64,000 bases of DNA, from assembly GCA_029688905.1 (NCBI GenBank), contig JARULB010000006.1, positions 186,001-250,000 of the forward strand, read 5' to 3'. Under the pieces are notes generated by a model. It made no database searches. It was not told the DNA's origin and saw only the letters and a program-made list of their open reading frames with translations. The translations under genes and the position numbers were made by a program. This stretch comes from Balneolales bacterium ANBcel1. Its GTDB lineage: Bacteria > Bacteroidota > Rhodothermia > Balneolales > Natronogracilivirgulaceae. Position 1 is the stretch's first letter. Every line of letters begins with the position of its first letter. Of the stretch, positions 19,791 through 30,159 are shown in pieces.

Positions 19791-21098
19791 CTATCCCTGA
19801 TCCGGAACGGCAGAAATTTGATGTTTCCGCATATCCTCCTGCCGGGCATGGGCTTCCTTCATTCGGTTCCAGCGCGACTCCCTTGATGCCACAAGCCAGA
19901 TCCAAAGCACTCCGGCAATAATGAGTCCGGCGGAATAGATCCAGATAGCCTGCCGTAGTGTCAACAGGCCAAACTCCATAATCAATGAGGCTCCGGTAAC
20001 CGACAGTGCCTGCAAGGAGGTAAACAGCAGCCACTCCGAGCTGAAGATTCGTCCGCGAAACGCGTCCGGTGACCGCTGTTGCAGCAGAACGGTGCTCATC
20101 ACCCAGTTGGCGCCGGATCCACAGTGCGCCAGAAACACCAGGATCAGCATTACCCAGGCGATCCCGATGGAGCCGATAACCAGGTAGAACAAACCGGCGG
20201 AGATCATCGCCAGCCCCATCATCCTGACCCAGTTGCGTTCGTCACTGAAATAGCGTCTCACCAGAACGGGCCCGACGGCCGTTCCGAACCCCCGGCTGGC
20301 ATACAGCAAACCGAGCCCGATGCTGCCCATCAGCAGGATTTCTTCCGAGACCAGAATCAGCATATACACCAACGCTCCCAGAAAGAACGTAATAGTGCCT
20401 TTGGCCAGGGCCGGCCTGAGAATATGCGGGTTGGAAAAAATGAAACGATAGCCGTCGATAATGCCACTGACCGGGTTGCTCAGGGACTGCATCGTCTGTT
20501 CATCCCGGTGATGCGGGATGGTCGCCTTGAAAATAAACCAGGTGGACAGGATATATCCGGTTCCGTTGATGACAAAGACGGCATCGGTACCGAACCAGGC
20601 GGTGGCCAGGCCGCCAATTCCCATGCCGGTGGTAAAAATGATGCTCCAGGACAGATTGGAAATGATGTTGGCCTTCACCAGCTCGTCCCCGCTGGTGATG
20701 TTGGGTATGGAGGCCTGTTTGGCGGGTTCAAAGATGGAAGCGAAGCCCATCTGCATGGTGGTAAGCACATACACCAGCCAGAGCAGCGAGGGATCGCGCA
20801 CAAAGAGGAAACTGAGCACAACCGCTCCGCGCCCGAAGTCGCAGATTATCATGAGCATGCGGCGGTCGTACCGGTCGGCGAGGTACCCGGCGTAGGGAGA
20901 AAGTGCGGCAAAGGCCAGGAACTTGGTGACAATGACCAGCCCCAGCAGGAATTCGGAATCGGAGTACTCAAGGACGATGGTGAACACCGCAATTACCCCG
21001 AACCAGTCACCGAAATTGGAAATAATCTGACTCAGCCACACCCTTCGGAACTGATGGTTGCTGCGCAGTACATGAAGATATGGCTGGAGTTTACTCAA
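19791..21098 (-). CDS. MFS exporter (EntS/MFS_3-like)
   Basis: A 435-residue major facilitator with twelve predicted helices. The loop between helices 2 and 3 has [20 protein letters not shown], the conserved MFS signature, and [16 protein letters not shown] is typical of the EntS/MFS_3 group that exports siderophores or drugs. The start is a TTG whose sequence overlaps the dut stop (TTGA), so the two genes are translationally coupled. The C-terminal 47 residues are duplicated at 17302-17487. The substrate is unknown. Confidence 0.85.
   Translation of the reverse strand: MSKLQPYLHVLRSNHQFRRVWLSQIISNFGDWFGVIAVFTIVLEYSDSEFLLGLVIVTKFLAFAALSPYAGYLADRYDRRMLMIICDFGRGAVVLSFLFVRDPSLLWLVYVLTTMQMGFASIFEPAKQASIPNITSGDELVKANIISNLSWSIIFTTGMGIGGLATAWFGTDAVFVINGTGYILSTWFIFKATIPHHRDEQTMQSLSNPVSGIIDGYRFIFSNPHILRPALAKGTITFFLGALVYMLILVSEEILLMGSIGLGLLYASRGFGTAVGPVLVRRYFSDERNWVRMMGLAMISAGLFYLVIGSIGIAWVMLILVFLAHCGSGANWVMSTVLLQQRSPDAFRGRIFSSEWLLFTSLQALSVTGASLIMEFGLLTLRQAIWIYSAGLIIAGVLWIWLVASRESRWNRMKEAHARQEDMRKHQISAVPDQG
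19793..19843 (-). repeat. Direct repeat, right copy (MFS gene 3' end)
   Basis: Encodes the last 17 residues of the intact MFS exporter and matches 17304-17354 at 48 of 51 bases. It is the likely source copy, because the gene around it is complete. Confidence 0.8.
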
Positions 21099-21547
21099 GA
21101 CTTTCCTGTGCTTCCAAAACCGCCGACTCCCCGTTCGGTTTCAGGAAGTTCCTGCACACCGGTCACAATAGCCCTGGTTACCGGTGCGAATACCATTTGG
21201 GCGATGCGGTCGCCGTGTTCGATGGTAAAAGGCTCCTCACCCAGGTTTATCGCCAGCACTTTGACTTCGCCACGATAGTCGGCGTCGATGGTTCCGGGGG
21301 TATTAAGCATGGTGATTCCGTGTTTGTAGGCCAGCCCGCTGCGCGGCCGGATCTGGGCTTCGTAGCCTCGCTGAATGGCCATCTGGAGGCCGGTGGGAAT
21401 CAGGGCGCGTTCACCGGGTTTCAGAACCACCGGCCGGCCGGGTGCGGCCCGCAGGTCCATTCCGGCCGAATCCGGCGTTGCGTAGGCGGGAAGGTCCAGG
21501 GATTCCGCGTGCGGCAGCTTTTTTATCATTACATGCATGAGTATCAC
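21095..21547 (-). CDS. dut: dUTP diphosphatase (trimeric)
   Basis: Hydrolyses dUTP to dUMP and pyrophosphate, keeping uracil out of DNA and feeding thymidylate synthesis. The 150-residue protein shows the five trimeric dUTPase motifs in order: [40 protein letters not shown] and the C-terminal GVGGFGSTG that closes over the active site. The frame starts [11 protein letters not shown], so any of three methionines could be the start. It overlaps the downstream MFS gene by four bases. A dCTP deaminase that can supply dUTP is encoded at 32938-34146. Confidence 0.96.
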   Translation of the reverse strand: MILMHVMIKKLPHAESLDLPAYATPDSAGMDLRAAPGRPVVLKPGERALIPTGLQMAIQRGYEAQIRPRSGLAYKHGITMLNTPGTIDADYRGEVKVLAINLGEEPFTIEHGDRIAQMVFAPVTRAIVTGVQELPETERGVGGFGSTGKS

Positions 21548-21694
21548 ACGAATATTTTAGGTGTCGGCCGGAGCCGTCAAATGGCATTACTACAAAAAGT
21601 TGATTCTCAAGATATCGGGATTCAACAGCCAATCAGGGCCAAATCGTTACCCCGGACCAGCGGGGAGATCCGGAGCGGAATTCTCCTCAGCGGA

Positions 21695-22516
21695 TTAATA
21701 CCGCTCGTACTCCACGAGTCTGACCCTCACGCTGCCCAGCCAGATACTGACTCTGGCTTCCAGCGGTATGCGCAGCTCGTCGTCGCGGAAATAGGCTTCA
21801 AATTCTCCTGAAAAGCCGAAGGGTCCTTCGAAATCGGCATTTCCCTCCATATAGTATGCAGAGATGGCTTCATCCGGAAATGCTTTCGATTCATAAGGTT
21901 CCTTTCGGCTGGTGAAAGCCATTTCGATTTCAGAGGCCTCATGGTCAATATAGATCGGGTAGGTTCGGTTGCTGTCGGTTCCGGCAAATAAACGGGCGTA
22001 GAACATGATGGCGGGTCCGCTGTCGGACGGTCGATCGAGATCCAGCGTATCCACCGGTTCCCCTTCCTCGAAGCTGTAGACCCTGCCCTGTTCGTAATCA
22101 TAATCATAGAGATACCGTTCCATCATGTCGTGGTGCAGGCTGTTCTGCCAGAATCGCACACCATAGGGAACGGAGTCGTTGAAGGCGATATAGCTGTGGT
22201 AATGCACCTCACGATAGCCCACCAGGGGCAGGCGTCGGTTGGAGACCATCTCGGTGACCAGATGCCTCACCGGGGTGTCCCGGTAGACGGTATCCCTTTC
22301 AACATACACATGTACATTGCCGAGCCGCAGAAATCCGTATCTCACTTCGTAGGTGAACCGCTCGTTGAGGTGTTCCAGCACCTCCATGCTGGGCGGGCCC
22401 GCGCCGGTGCTTTCGGTGTGATTGTTGCCCATAGCAATGCTTCCACCGATTCCGGATGCGATAAAAAACAGGCCGGCCACTCCAAGAGCCACTACGATGG
22501 ATAACGGTCGCGGCAT
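21695..22516 (-). CDS. Exported DUF3108-family protein
   Basis: A 273-residue protein with an N-terminal signal or anchor segment (residues about 5-28). A beta-rich domain matching the DUF3108 pattern follows: FTYEVRYGFLRLGNVHVYVE near residue 54, repeated pairs of strands, and a C-terminal RIPLEARVSIWLGSVRVRLVEY strand. DUF3108 proteins are periplasmic or outer-membrane associated and have been suggested to resemble lipid-carrier folds; their role is not established. The start codon overlaps the stop of the upstream ArsC-like gene by one base, so the two are likely co-translated. Confidence 0.78.
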   Translation of the reverse strand: MPRPLSIVVALGVAGLFFIASGIGGSIAMGNNHTESTGAGPPSMEVLEHLNERFTYEVRYGFLRLGNVHVYVERDTVYRDTPVRHLVTEMVSNRRLPLVGYREVHYHSYIAFNDSVPYGVRFWQNSLHHDMMERYLYDYDYEQGRVYSFEEGEPVDTLDLDRPSDSGPAIMFYARLFAGTDSNRTYPIYIDHEASEIEMAFTSRKEPYESKAFPDEAISAYYMEGNADFEGPFGFSGEFEAYFRDDELRIPLEARVSIWLGSVRVRLVEYERY

Positions 22517-22866
22517 TACAGGCTTTCCTCCAGGAATATTTCGATGGCGTCTTCATCAAAACCCACCAGTACGGCATCCCCGTAGCGAAGAACCGGCCTT
22601 TTGATCATGGTCTGATGCTCCAGGAGCACATCAAACAGGTCGTTGTCGGAAAGTTCTTTATCCGCCAGACCCAACATCTTCCACTTGCGGCCGCGGCGGT
22701 TGACCAGTGTGTCCAGCCCCGCCTTCATCACCAGGTCGGCGAGTTCGTTCGGCGTTAGCGGATCCTTCTTCACGTCACGGAAGGAATACTCAATTCCCTG
22801 TTCTTCCAGCCAGTCTCTGGTTTTTTTTATGGTATTACAATTGGTTATGCCAATTACTTCCAACAT
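22516..22866 (-). CDS. ArsC/Spx (YffB-like) thioredoxin-fold protein
   Basis: A 116-residue protein of the ArsC family. The N-terminal active-site loop ITNCNTIKKTRDWL has one cysteine followed by N-T-x-K-K. This fits the YffB/Spx-like subgroup rather than the CxxC redox Spx or the classical arsenate reductase (C-G-T-S-R). The C-terminal IKRPVLRYGDAVLVGFDED block, containing the cis-Pro and anion-binding Arg region, is conserved. YffB proteins have been linked to glutathione-dependent thiol reduction, but the physiological role is unclear. It is the first gene of a two-gene minus-strand unit with the DUF3108 gene. Confidence 0.85.
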   Translation of the reverse strand: MLEVIGITNCNTIKKTRDWLEEQGIEYSFRDVKKDPLTPNELADLVMKAGLDTLVNRRGRKWKMLGLADKELSDNDLFDVLLEHQTMIKRPVLRYGDAVLVGFDEDAIEIFLEESL

Positions 22867-23037
22867 AATTCGTTATTTTTGAGTTACCGCTTCCCCGGGG
22901 CATGCCGGATTTCTCATTCCCCGGGTTGCGGGCCTGAACCTGTTTTGTGACACCGGCCAAATATACTGTAGCACTGCAACATCCGGCCCACAGGAAATTA
23001 CATATTATCGCATGAAACCCCATGTCGATTTTTTAAA

Positions 23038-23595
23038 ATGACCATGAACCGATACAACACTGAAGCACCACTCCTGGCGTTCCTTTTTGCTGCCATCATG
23101 ATTTCGGCGGCCGCGATGGGATGCAGCCGCAGCGAGGATCAGATAGAATTCGAGCGAAACGCCTTCCGCACACCGGAAAACTTCACCCGGGTATCGTCCG
23201 GCGGGGTGGTGGATACCAGCCATGTTGATGACAGCGACTGGCAGATCGGACCCATGTTCCGGATGTTCATAGAGGTGGAAATTCCCGCTTTCCCCAATCC
23301 CACCGAAGATCAGCGTGTGGAAATTGAGCTTTTTGCTACCGGCAGCGGTACTATTGAAGGAATATACGCAATGGCTTACCCCGATATGCACGACCTCAGC
23401 TACCGAAGGTTGCTCGATGCGGAAGAGCGGACCATCCGTGCGGCGGAACGGGTGGTACTCAGCTTTGAGCCGGCCGACTTCGCCTACAATGGTGTCTACA
23501 GGGTGGCCCAGCAGACCAACAACGGGTTGCATCGGGTATTCATCTTCGACCGCAACAACAATCTGATCACCTACGGTGACGTCCAGCTTTTGTAA
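23038..23595 (+). CDS. Hypothetical lipoprotein
   Basis: A 185-residue protein with a hydrophobic N-terminal helix ending in the lipobox-like AAMGC (Cys about residue 29), followed by a polar, Ser/Glu-rich start of the mature protein. This indicates a lipoprotein. The body is beta-rich and suggests a single sandwich-like domain with an RVEIELFATGSGTIEGIYAMAYPD core. I do not recognise the family. It is followed after two bases by a small winged-helix gene, so the pair may form an operon with murA. Confidence 0.6.
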   Translation: MTMNRYNTEAPLLAFLFAAIMISAAAMGCSRSEDQIEFERNAFRTPENFTRVSSGGVVDTSHVDDSDWQIGPMFRMFIEVEIPAFPNPTEDQRVEIELFATGSGTIEGIYAMAYPDMHDLSYRRLLDAEERTIRAAERVVLSFEPADFAYNGVYRVAQQTNNGLHRVFIFDRNNNLITYGDVQLL

Positions 23596-23597
23596 CC

Positions 23598-23861
23598 ATG
23601 AGCAACATAACCGAAAGCCAGAGAAGCATTTTGCAGCAGCTGATCTATCCCGAATCGTACCACCATATCCGGGAAGAGACGGGGCTCAGTCCGGGTGAGG
23701 TGCGGGACGACCTGACCACCCTGCTGCATCTCAACATGATCGAGGTGTACGAAGGCTTTGGTGGCAATATTGGGCAAAAAGTCCGACATTTCGACAACGA
23801 CCATCCCGAGTCGTTCTTCTATCGAGCTACAAAAAGCGGCCTGAACGCCATGCACCGGTAG
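23598..23861 (+). CDS. Small winged-helix-like DNA-binding protein
   Basis: An 87-residue protein. Residues about 5-50 look like a helix-turn-helix (SQRSILQQLIYPESYHHIREETGLSPGEVRDDLTTLL). A wing-like segment follows (MIEVYEGFGGNIGQKVRHF), then a final YRATKSGLNAMHR that resembles the end of PadR/ArsR-type domains ('T..G...L'). It is probably a transcriptional regulator; targets are unknown. It sits two bases after a lipoprotein gene and 36 bases before murA. Confidence 0.6.
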   Translation: MSNITESQRSILQQLIYPESYHHIREETGLSPGEVRDDLTTLLHLNMIEVYEGFGGNIGQKVRHFDNDHPESFFYRATKSGLNAMHR

Positions 23862-23897
23862 CTTCCATTTTCTGTAACTACACAATCACCCGTATCA

Positions 23898-25166
23898 TTG
23901 GACAAATTTGTAATCCTGGGCGGAAGCCCACTGAAGGGGACTATTTCTGTCAGCGGTTCGAAAAATGCCGCCCTGCCGCTCATGGCCGCCGCACTGCTGG
24001 CCGATGCTCCCGTCACCATCACCAACATCCCGCTTCTCAAGGACATTTTCACCTTCAACAAGGTGATCTCGGTAACCGGTGCCGGCTTGTCCTTTGATGA
24101 GGATCGAAGGGAGCTGACCATCGACCCGACATCATTGACTTCGTACGAGGCGCCCTATGAACAGGTTCGCAAGATGCGGGCGTCGTTTTACATGGCCGGA
24201 GCGCTGCTTGGAGCTGCGGGGTATGCCCGTGTATCATTACCGGGGGGATGTGCCTGGGGTCCGAGGCCGGTGAATCTCCACCTGGAAGGGTTGACCGCCC
24301 TTGGTGCCGAAATTGAAATGGATCAGGGCTATGTGATTGCCAGGGCACCAAACGGGAGGCTGCCCGGCGGCACGTTTGAGCTGAAGCCCAGCAGCGTCGG
24401 GGCAACGGTGAATTTGGTTTTGGCGGCAGTCCGGGCCCGGAAAACCTCCGTGATCCGCAATGCGGCCATGGAGCCGGATGTCGTGAACCTCTGTGACAAC
24501 CTGAATCGGCTCGGGGCACGCATCGAAGGCGCGGGCACGCCCGTCATTACCGTGGAAGGTGTCGAACGACTGGAAGGCGGCCGCATGGACAACACCCCCG
24601 ACCGCATCGAAACCGGTACGTTCATGATCGCAGCGGCCATGCTGCCGGGGTCGGACCTGACCCTCACCCACACCCTCCGGGAGGATCTCGGCTCCTTCAC
24701 CGAAACCTTTGCCAGACTGAATACCGGACTCGACCTTGCGGAGAACACCATCCGGGTCCGTGCCGCCGATACCATCCCCCCTGTGTCTGTTGAAACGGCC
24801 ATATACCCCGGTTTTCCAACGGATTTGCAGGCCCAATGGGCGACGATGATGACCCAGGCGAAGGGCCTGTCCACAATCACCGACCACATTTACCCCGACC
24901 GTTTCAGCTATGTTCCGGAGCTGAACCGCCTGGGTGCGGATGTGCGGCGCAACGACAATCGGGCGACTATTTACGGGAAGTCACACCTCAAGGGGGCGTC
25001 GGTGATGAGTACCGACCTCAGGGCAAGCGTGAGCCTGGTGATGGCCGGGATGGCCGCAGAGGGCGAGACCGAAGTGCTTCGCGTCTACCACCTTGACCGA
25101 GGCTACGAAGCGCTGGAGAAGAAACTCAACGGTGTCGGTGCGCAGATCCGCCGTGAATCGGAATAA
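23898..25166 (+). CDS. murA: UDP-N-acetylglucosamine 1-carboxyvinyltransferase
   Basis: First committed step of peptidoglycan synthesis: transfer of enolpyruvate from PEP to UDP-GlcNAc. It is 422 residues long, the normal size. The start codon is TTG (TTGGACAAATTT), which places the conserved first strand FVILGG at the N-terminus. Key residues visible are K22 in SGSKNAALP and the catalytic cysteine C118 in LPGGCAWGPRPVNLH. Because that cysteine is retained, the enzyme should be sensitive to fosfomycin (family knowledge). The two inverse alpha/beta repeats and the GTDLRASVSLV-like end motif (here STDLRASVSLV) are present. Confidence 0.96.
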   Translation: MDKFVILGGSPLKGTISVSGSKNAALPLMAAALLADAPVTITNIPLLKDIFTFNKVISVTGAGLSFDEDRRELTIDPTSLTSYEAPYEQVRKMRASFYMAGALLGAAGYARVSLPGGCAWGPRPVNLHLEGLTALGAEIEMDQGYVIARAPNGRLPGGTFELKPSSVGATVNLVLAAVRARKTSVIRNAAMEPDVVNLCDNLNRLGARIEGAGTPVITVEGVERLEGGRMDNTPDRIETGTFMIAAAMLPGSDLTLTHTLREDLGSFTETFARLNTGLDLAENTIRVRAADTIPPVSVETAIYPGFPTDLQAQWATMMTQAKGLSTITDHIYPDRFSYVPELNRLGADVRRNDNRATIYGKSHLKGASVMSTDLRASVSLVMAGMAAEGETEVLRVYHLDRGYEALEKKLNGVGAQIRRESE

Positions 25167-25673
25167 CCTCCCGGAGTCCCGGTGCGAGACGAAAGTGACA
25201 GTCTGGCCGTAGTCAAAGTGCATATGAAGACTCAAAGACAGGGTGTCATTATTCCGGTATTTACATTATATTGTCATCCAAAGTATCGGTGTTTTTCCGA
25301 CACATCGCCGCCGGGACAATGAGACCTCCTAACCGAAAACATTCCGGCCGCAGCCCCCGATACCCAGCATTTTTATCATAAGCGAAACAGGATATACACA
25401 TTGATCCCTCTTCTCTCGGATCTCTGATTGGATGACCGGTGAACAAGACCCGGCACGATGGTTGCCGCTATCGGCGACGAAAAACCGGAGAAGAAATCAG
25501 CACACATCTGTTATCGCCCTTTTTACAGGAATTATACGCAAAGCAGAATCGCATGTACGAGTCAAACAACAGTTTTCCAATGACATTATCGGCATACAGA
25601 AATCCAATTTCCCTCCCAATCAGAGATTTGGTTTTTGATTCCTGCATCGTCTGCTTTTCAAACTGGAATCCAC
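25167..25673 (+). promoter_or_regulatory. Long 5' region of the RNase E/G gene with a 12-bp inverted repeat
   Basis: 507 bases without a supported gene separate murA from the RNase gene. ATCTCTGATTGG at 25420-25431 is perfectly complementary to CCAATCAGAGAT at 25616-25627. The pair could close a 184-base loop ending about 46 bases before the start codon. Short open frames at 25432-25638 and 25439-25732 have no coding character that I can recognise. RNase E of E. coli controls its own mRNA through a long structured 5' leader. A similar arrangement here is inference. Confidence 0.35.
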
Positions 25674-28112
25674 ATGAAAAACCAAATCATTATTCACGCG
25701 GCAGCAAATCAAACCCGCGTAGCCCTGATTGAAAATGGTGAATTAGCCCAATTATTCATAGAGTCCCCTGAAAACCAACGTACCGTTGGTAATATTTACC
25801 TTGCGGAAGTCCACAAGGTGATGGCCGGTATTCGCGCCGCGTTCATCAACATGGGTACTCAGAAAGACGCCTTTCTTCACTTCTCCGACACCGGCGAGCA
25901 TCTTGAGGATTACCTTGTGATGCTGAACGGCAAGGAGGCGGTTCCCGATCAGAACCAGCAAAATGCCCGCGTACGCAATATCAAAGGCTCCGGCAGCGGG
26001 TCGGTGACCGACGAACAGAACCGTGCCGGCGCGTTGCTGCAATCAAAGCAGAGAGTGCTGGTACAGATAGTCAAGGAGCCGATCGGCTCCAAAGGACCCC
26101 GCGTATCGACCAATATCACGGTAGCAGGCCGGTTTCTGGTACTCATTCCGATGGGCGAATACGTTGCGGTTTCCAAACGCATCCGTAGCCACCGTGAGCG
26201 CCGGCGCCTGCGAAGCTGCATCTCCTCCGTACTGCCGGACGGATTCGGGGTTATTGTACGGACTCTTGCCGAAAAACAGAGCGAAGAAGCGCTTCACGAA
26301 GACCTCAAGGATGTGCTCGACAAGTGGAACAATATACTTGATAAACTGAAAGAGGCGCGCCCTCCCGCCCTTCTGCATCAGGATATGGACATGACCGAGA
26401 GTCTCGTTCGTGACCTGTTCGCCAAAGATTACAGCAGAATCCTCATAGACGATGCCAAAATCTACCGGTCGATCAAATCCTACGTCTCCCGGGTTGCTCC
26501 GAACATGGTTCCCAACATCGAGTTGTACAAGGGATCGGAGCACATTTTCGACTATATGAAAATCTCCAAAGACGTAGAGTCGGTGTTCAGCCCCAGGGTC
26601 AAGATGCCCAGCGGCGGCTATCTTATTTTCGAGCAGACCGAAGCAATGTACGTGGTTGATGTGAACTCCGGCCGATACGCCGCCAAGCGGGAGCAGGAGG
26701 AAAACTCGTTGAGAACCAACCTTGAGTCGGCCCGGGAAATTGCCAAACAGCTGCGCCTGCGCGATATCGGCGGTATCATCGTTGTGGATTTCATCGACCT
26801 GCGGGAGGACTCCAACCGAAAGAAGGTATTTGACGAGCTGAAGCGTGAGTTCCGGAAAGACCGCGCCAAGACCAACGTACTGCCTATGAGCGACTTCGGA
26901 CTGGTTCAGATTACGCGGCAGCGCATCCGGCCCAGTGTCGTCAAATCGGTTTCCAAAGTCTGCCCCATGTGCGGCGGCTCGGGCAGCATTGTCTCCCAGA
27001 ACACCATCTTCGCAGACATCGAAGGATGGCTTACGAAATTCAAGTACAACTACAAGGGTCAATATTCGCTGGATCTTCATCTGAATCCGTACGTGAAATC
27101 GATGCTTCAAAAAGGCTGGGTCAGTCAGCGTATTAAATGGTTTTTCTCCTACCGGCTGAATGTGAACCTCGTCAGCGAAGACACCCTTTCCATGAACGAC
27201 TTCAAGTTCATGCTGCCCAACTCGGAGATTGAAATCACAGATACGGTGCTCAACGATCAGCCTCTGGACAAGGCCATCACCGAGGCGAACCTGGACGAGG
27301 AAGCGGGGAGGCAGAAAAAAGAAGACGACCCCGGCCTCGACTACTTCAGGAAGGAACAAAAAAAGGCAGATGGCGGTCAACAGGCCGAAAGAAGCACAAG
27401 AGGTACGGCCAATCAGCGCGGCGGCGCCCCTGACAAGAAGAAACACGGAGAGTCCAAATCCGGTGGTGGTACTCCTTCCGGAGGTGGTCGCAAAGAGCGT
27501 CCCGACAGTACAAAAACCCGGCGTTCCGACACCAAGGCCAAATACTTCAAGTCCTCGAAAGAATCCGGCGAATCCCCTTCCGGTGACCAGGGGGGAAAAT
27601 CACAAAGGAACCCCGGACCTCAGCAAGGATCCGGCAAGGACCGCAACAACCCTGCACCTTCTGAGCAGCAGGATAGAAAAAGTTCCTCCAGCAACACATC
27701 CAAAGAACAGCCCGGTGAAAAAAAATCGGACAGGGTGATCGATTCACAAAATGAAGCTGTTAAAGGAGAAACTGCGGCTGCCAAATCCGGAAGTTCTCGG
27801 GAACCGGAGCAGGAGGACAACTCTCACCTGCCCTCGGCCATTGAAGTTGCCCGCAGGCATCGCATCGAAAAGGAGAAAGCCCGGGAGGCGGACAGGCTAA
27901 ATGTAGAAAAGGAGACATCGCCCGGAGCTCAGAACGATAAAAACGAAGCCGGTCAAAACAACGAAAACGCGGATAGCGGCTCAAAAGTCAAAGATAACGA
28001 CAGCCGGAAAACCGAAACTGCCAGGGAGACCAGCCAAAGCGATACCGGTCCAGGCGGTGAAAACGGACAAAATGAGCCGGAGCACGACTCCCGAAACAAA
28101 TCAAAATCATAG
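25674..28112 (+). CDS. rng: Ribonuclease E/G family endoribonuclease with long disordered tail
   Basis: An 812-residue RNase E/G-type enzyme for mRNA decay and rRNA processing. From the ATG at 25674 it begins with the RNase G-like [18 protein letters not shown]. An S1 domain follows (about 40-140), then the 5'-sensor and DNase I-like catalytic core with the VVDVNSGRY and VVDFIDLR metal-binding aspartates. The zinc-link CPMCGGSG lies near residue 430. The core ends near residue 540. The last about 270 residues are low-complexity, rich in Lys, Glu, Ser, Gly, Pro, Asn and Gln. This is longer than typical RNase G (about 500) and recalls the RNase E scaffold tail, although the sequence itself is not recognisable. 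hslV starts 14 bases later. Confidence 0.93.
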   Translation: MKNQIIIHAAANQTRVALIENGELAQLFIESPENQRTVGNIYLAEVHKVMAGIRAAFINMGTQKDAFLHFSDTGEHLEDYLVMLNGKEAVPDQNQQNARVRNIKGSGSGSVTDEQNRAGALLQSKQRVLVQIVKEPIGSKGPRVSTNITVAGRFLVLIPMGEYVAVSKRIRSHRERRRLRSCISSVLPDGFGVIVRTLAEKQSEEALHEDLKDVLDKWNNILDKLKEARPPALLHQDMDMTESLVRDLFAKDYSRILIDDAKIYRSIKSYVSRVAPNMVPNIELYKGSEHIFDYMKISKDVESVFSPRVKMPSGGYLIFEQTEAMYVVDVNSGRYAAKREQEENSLRTNLESAREIAKQLRLRDIGGIIVVDFIDLREDSNRKKVFDELKREFRKDRAKTNVLPMSDFGLVQITRQRIRPSVVKSVSKVCPMCGGSGSIVSQNTIFADIEGWLTKFKYNYKGQYSLDLHLNPYVKSMLQKGWVSQRIKWFFSYRLNVNLVSEDTLSMNDFKFMLPNSEIEITDTVLNDQPLDKAITEANLDEEAGRQKKEDDPGLDYFRKEQKKADGGQQAERSTRGTANQRGGAPDKKKHGESKSGGGTPSGGGRKERPDSTKTRRSDTKAKYFKSSKESGESPSGDQGGKSQRNPGPQQGSGKDRNNPAPSEQQDRKSSSSNTSKEQPGEKKSDRVIDSQNEAVKGETAAAKSGSSREPEQEDNSHLPSAIEVARRHRIEKEKAREADRLNVEKETSPGAQNDKNEAGQNNENADSGSKVKDNDSRKTETARETSQSDTGPGGENGQNEPEHDSRNKSKS

Positions 28113-28126
28113 ACAACCGGAGTACC

Positions 28127-28669
28127 ATGTCATTTCAACTGGATGCCACCACGGTCATTGGAATTATCCACGAAGGCAAGGCCTGCATCGGTGGCGACGG
28201 ACAAGCTACCCTGGACAAGGTGGTCATGAAAGCCAATGTGCAGAAAGTCCGCTTTCTTCACGACAAACAGGTGCTTGCCGGATTTGCCGGTTCTACCGCC
28301 GATGCCTTCACCCTTTTCGAACTGTTTGAGGACAAACTCAACCAGTATAACGGCACGATCGAGCGCGCCGCGGTGGAGCTGGCCAAGGAGTGGCGACGTG
28401 ACCGCTACCTGCGCCGTCTTGAAGCGCTCCTGGCGGTAATGAACAAGGATCGAGGACTGCTCATTTCGGGCCAGGGTGATGTTATTGAACCGGACGATCA
28501 CATTCTGGCTATCGGAAGCGGCGGCTCCTACGCGCAGGCGGCAGCCCGGGCGCTGAAAAGCAAGGCGGCCCATCTCTCGGCCCGGGAAATGGTCGAGGAA
28601 TCACTGAATATCGCCGCAGACATCTGTATCTACACCAATCATAATTTAACACTGCTTGACCTTGAGTAA
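28127..28669 (+). CDS. hslV: HslV peptidase subunit of the HslUV protease
   Basis: A 180-residue proteasome-type peptidase that assembles as two hexameric rings capped by HslU. The N-terminus reads [13 protein letters not shown]. The conserved T-T pair therefore comes after a seven-residue leader, so either processing exposes Thr8, or the enzyme resembles Bacillus CodW/ClpQ, which starts MSSFHATTI and uses the N-terminal Ser. The [22 protein letters not shown] and [11 protein letters not shown] blocks and the [16 protein letters not shown] segment are all characteristic. It overlaps hslU by 14 bases. Confidence 0.96.
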   Translation: MSFQLDATTVIGIIHEGKACIGGDGQATLDKVVMKANVQKVRFLHDKQVLAGFAGSTADAFTLFELFEDKLNQYNGTIERAAVELAKEWRRDRYLRRLEALLAVMNKDRGLLISGQGDVIEPDDHILAIGSGGSYAQAAARALKSKAAHLSAREMVEESLNIAADICIYTNHNLTLLDLE

Positions 28670-30086
28670 TCTTACCCTCCTCCACAACGAATCAAATCTG
28701 ACACCCCGCCAGATTGTTGAAGCGCTGGACGTATACATCATCGGTCAGAGCGAAGCCAAGAAATCGGTTGCCATCGCGTTGCGAAACCGTTGGCGAAGGC
28801 TGAATTCGGACGAGTCAATTCGCGACGAGATTGTCCCGAACAACATCATCCTGATCGGTCCGACCGGAGTGGGGAAAACGGAAATCGCCCGCCGGCTGGC
28901 CAAACTGGCCAAAGCGCCGTTTGTGAAAGTGGAAGCCTCCAAGTATACCGAGGTCGGCTATGTGGGCCGTGATGTCGAATCCATGATCCGCGACCTCACC
29001 GACATCGCCGTGTCGATGGTCAAGTCGGAGATGCAGCAGCGGGTGGTAAAAAAGGCCTCGGAGCTTGTTGAGGAGCGTATACTGGATCTGCTCATACCGC
29101 CGATGAAAAAATCGCGCGGAGAATCCCGCACCGGCTTTCAGTCCACCGACAGTACCTTCGACCCCGATCATGCCGGAGATGAGGAGCTCAACCAGCGCAC
29201 ACGGGAGAAGTTCCGTGAAAAGCTCCGGAACGGAGATTTGGAAGACCGCAAGATCGAGATTCAGGTACAGCCCTCCGGGCAAAACCCCATGATGCAGATC
29301 TTCGGGCCCGGCGGCATGGAAGAGATGGGGGTTAACCTGCAGGATATGCTCGGGAACCTGACCAAATCCCGCAGCAAGAAACGTCAGATGAAGATCAGCG
29401 ATGCCAGGCCGATTCTGCTCAATGAAGAGACCGAGAAGCTGATCGACCACGATGCCGCGACCGGCGAGGCGATCGACCGGGTACAGAACTCCGGCATTGT
29501 CTTTATCGATGAAATTGACAAGGTAGCGGCAGGATCATCCGGCGACGGCAGAGGCGGCCCGGATGTCAGCCGCCAGGGAGTGCAGCGCGACATGCTTCCG
29601 ATTGTGGAAGGGTCCAATGTCTCCACCAAACACGGCATGGTAAAGACCGACCACATCCTGTTCATCGCATCCGGCGCGTTTCATACGGCAAAGCCGTCTG
29701 ACCTGATCCCCGAACTTCAGGGCCGATTCCCCATCCGCGTGGAGATGGACTCACTCACCGAGGAGGATTTTTACAACATCCTCACCCGTCCAAAAAACGC
29801 ACTCACCAAGCAGTATGTCGCAATGCTGAAAAGTGAGAAAGTGGATCTGGAGTTCACCGACGAAGCCATCCGTGAAATCGCCCGGGTCGCCGCCCAGGTC
29901 AACGCATCGGTCGAAAACATAGGCGCCCGGCGGCTTCACACCATCCTCTCGACGGTGCTGGAAGAGTTGCAGTTCTCCATTCCCGACGACATCAGCAGCG
30001 GGAAGATCACCATCGACAAATCATACGTGGACAAGCAGCTTGAGCGGCTCACCAGAGACAAAGACCTCAGCCATTACATTTTATAA
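28656..30086 (+). CDS. hslU: HslU ATPase subunit of the HslUV protease
   Basis: A 476-residue AAA+ unfoldase. Walker A is GPTGVGKTE at residues 68-76 and Walker B is IVFIDEID. The pore motif region GYVGRDVE is intact. The inserted I domain (about 105-240) is rich in charged residues and Met/Gly ([14 protein letters not shown]). The C-terminus ends SHYIL, corresponding to the tail that docks into HslV. The start is a TTG inside the end of hslV; a second TTG six bases later (28662) is also possible. Overlap with hslV suggests coupled translation of the two partners. Confidence 0.96.
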   Translation: MTLSNLTLLHNESNLTPRQIVEALDVYIIGQSEAKKSVAIALRNRWRRLNSDESIRDEIVPNNIILIGPTGVGKTEIARRLAKLAKAPFVKVEASKYTEVGYVGRDVESMIRDLTDIAVSMVKSEMQQRVVKKASELVEERILDLLIPPMKKSRGESRTGFQSTDSTFDPDHAGDEELNQRTREKFREKLRNGDLEDRKIEIQVQPSGQNPMMQIFGPGGMEEMGVNLQDMLGNLTKSRSKKRQMKISDARPILLNEETEKLIDHDAATGEAIDRVQNSGIVFIDEIDKVAAGSSGDGRGGPDVSRQGVQRDMLPIVEGSNVSTKHGMVKTDHILFIASGAFHTAKPSDLIPELQGRFPIRVEMDSLTEEDFYNILTRPKNALTKQYVAMLKSEKVDLEFTDEAIREIARVAAQVNASVENIGARRLHTILSTVLEELQFSIPDDISSGKITIDKSYVDKQLERLTRDKDLSHYIL

Positions 30087-30159
30087 AGCACCGGTTTCAT
30101 TACATTCCATGATGAAACTTTTTCGAACCGACGAGGTATAGTCATAAAGTCGTGCATGG

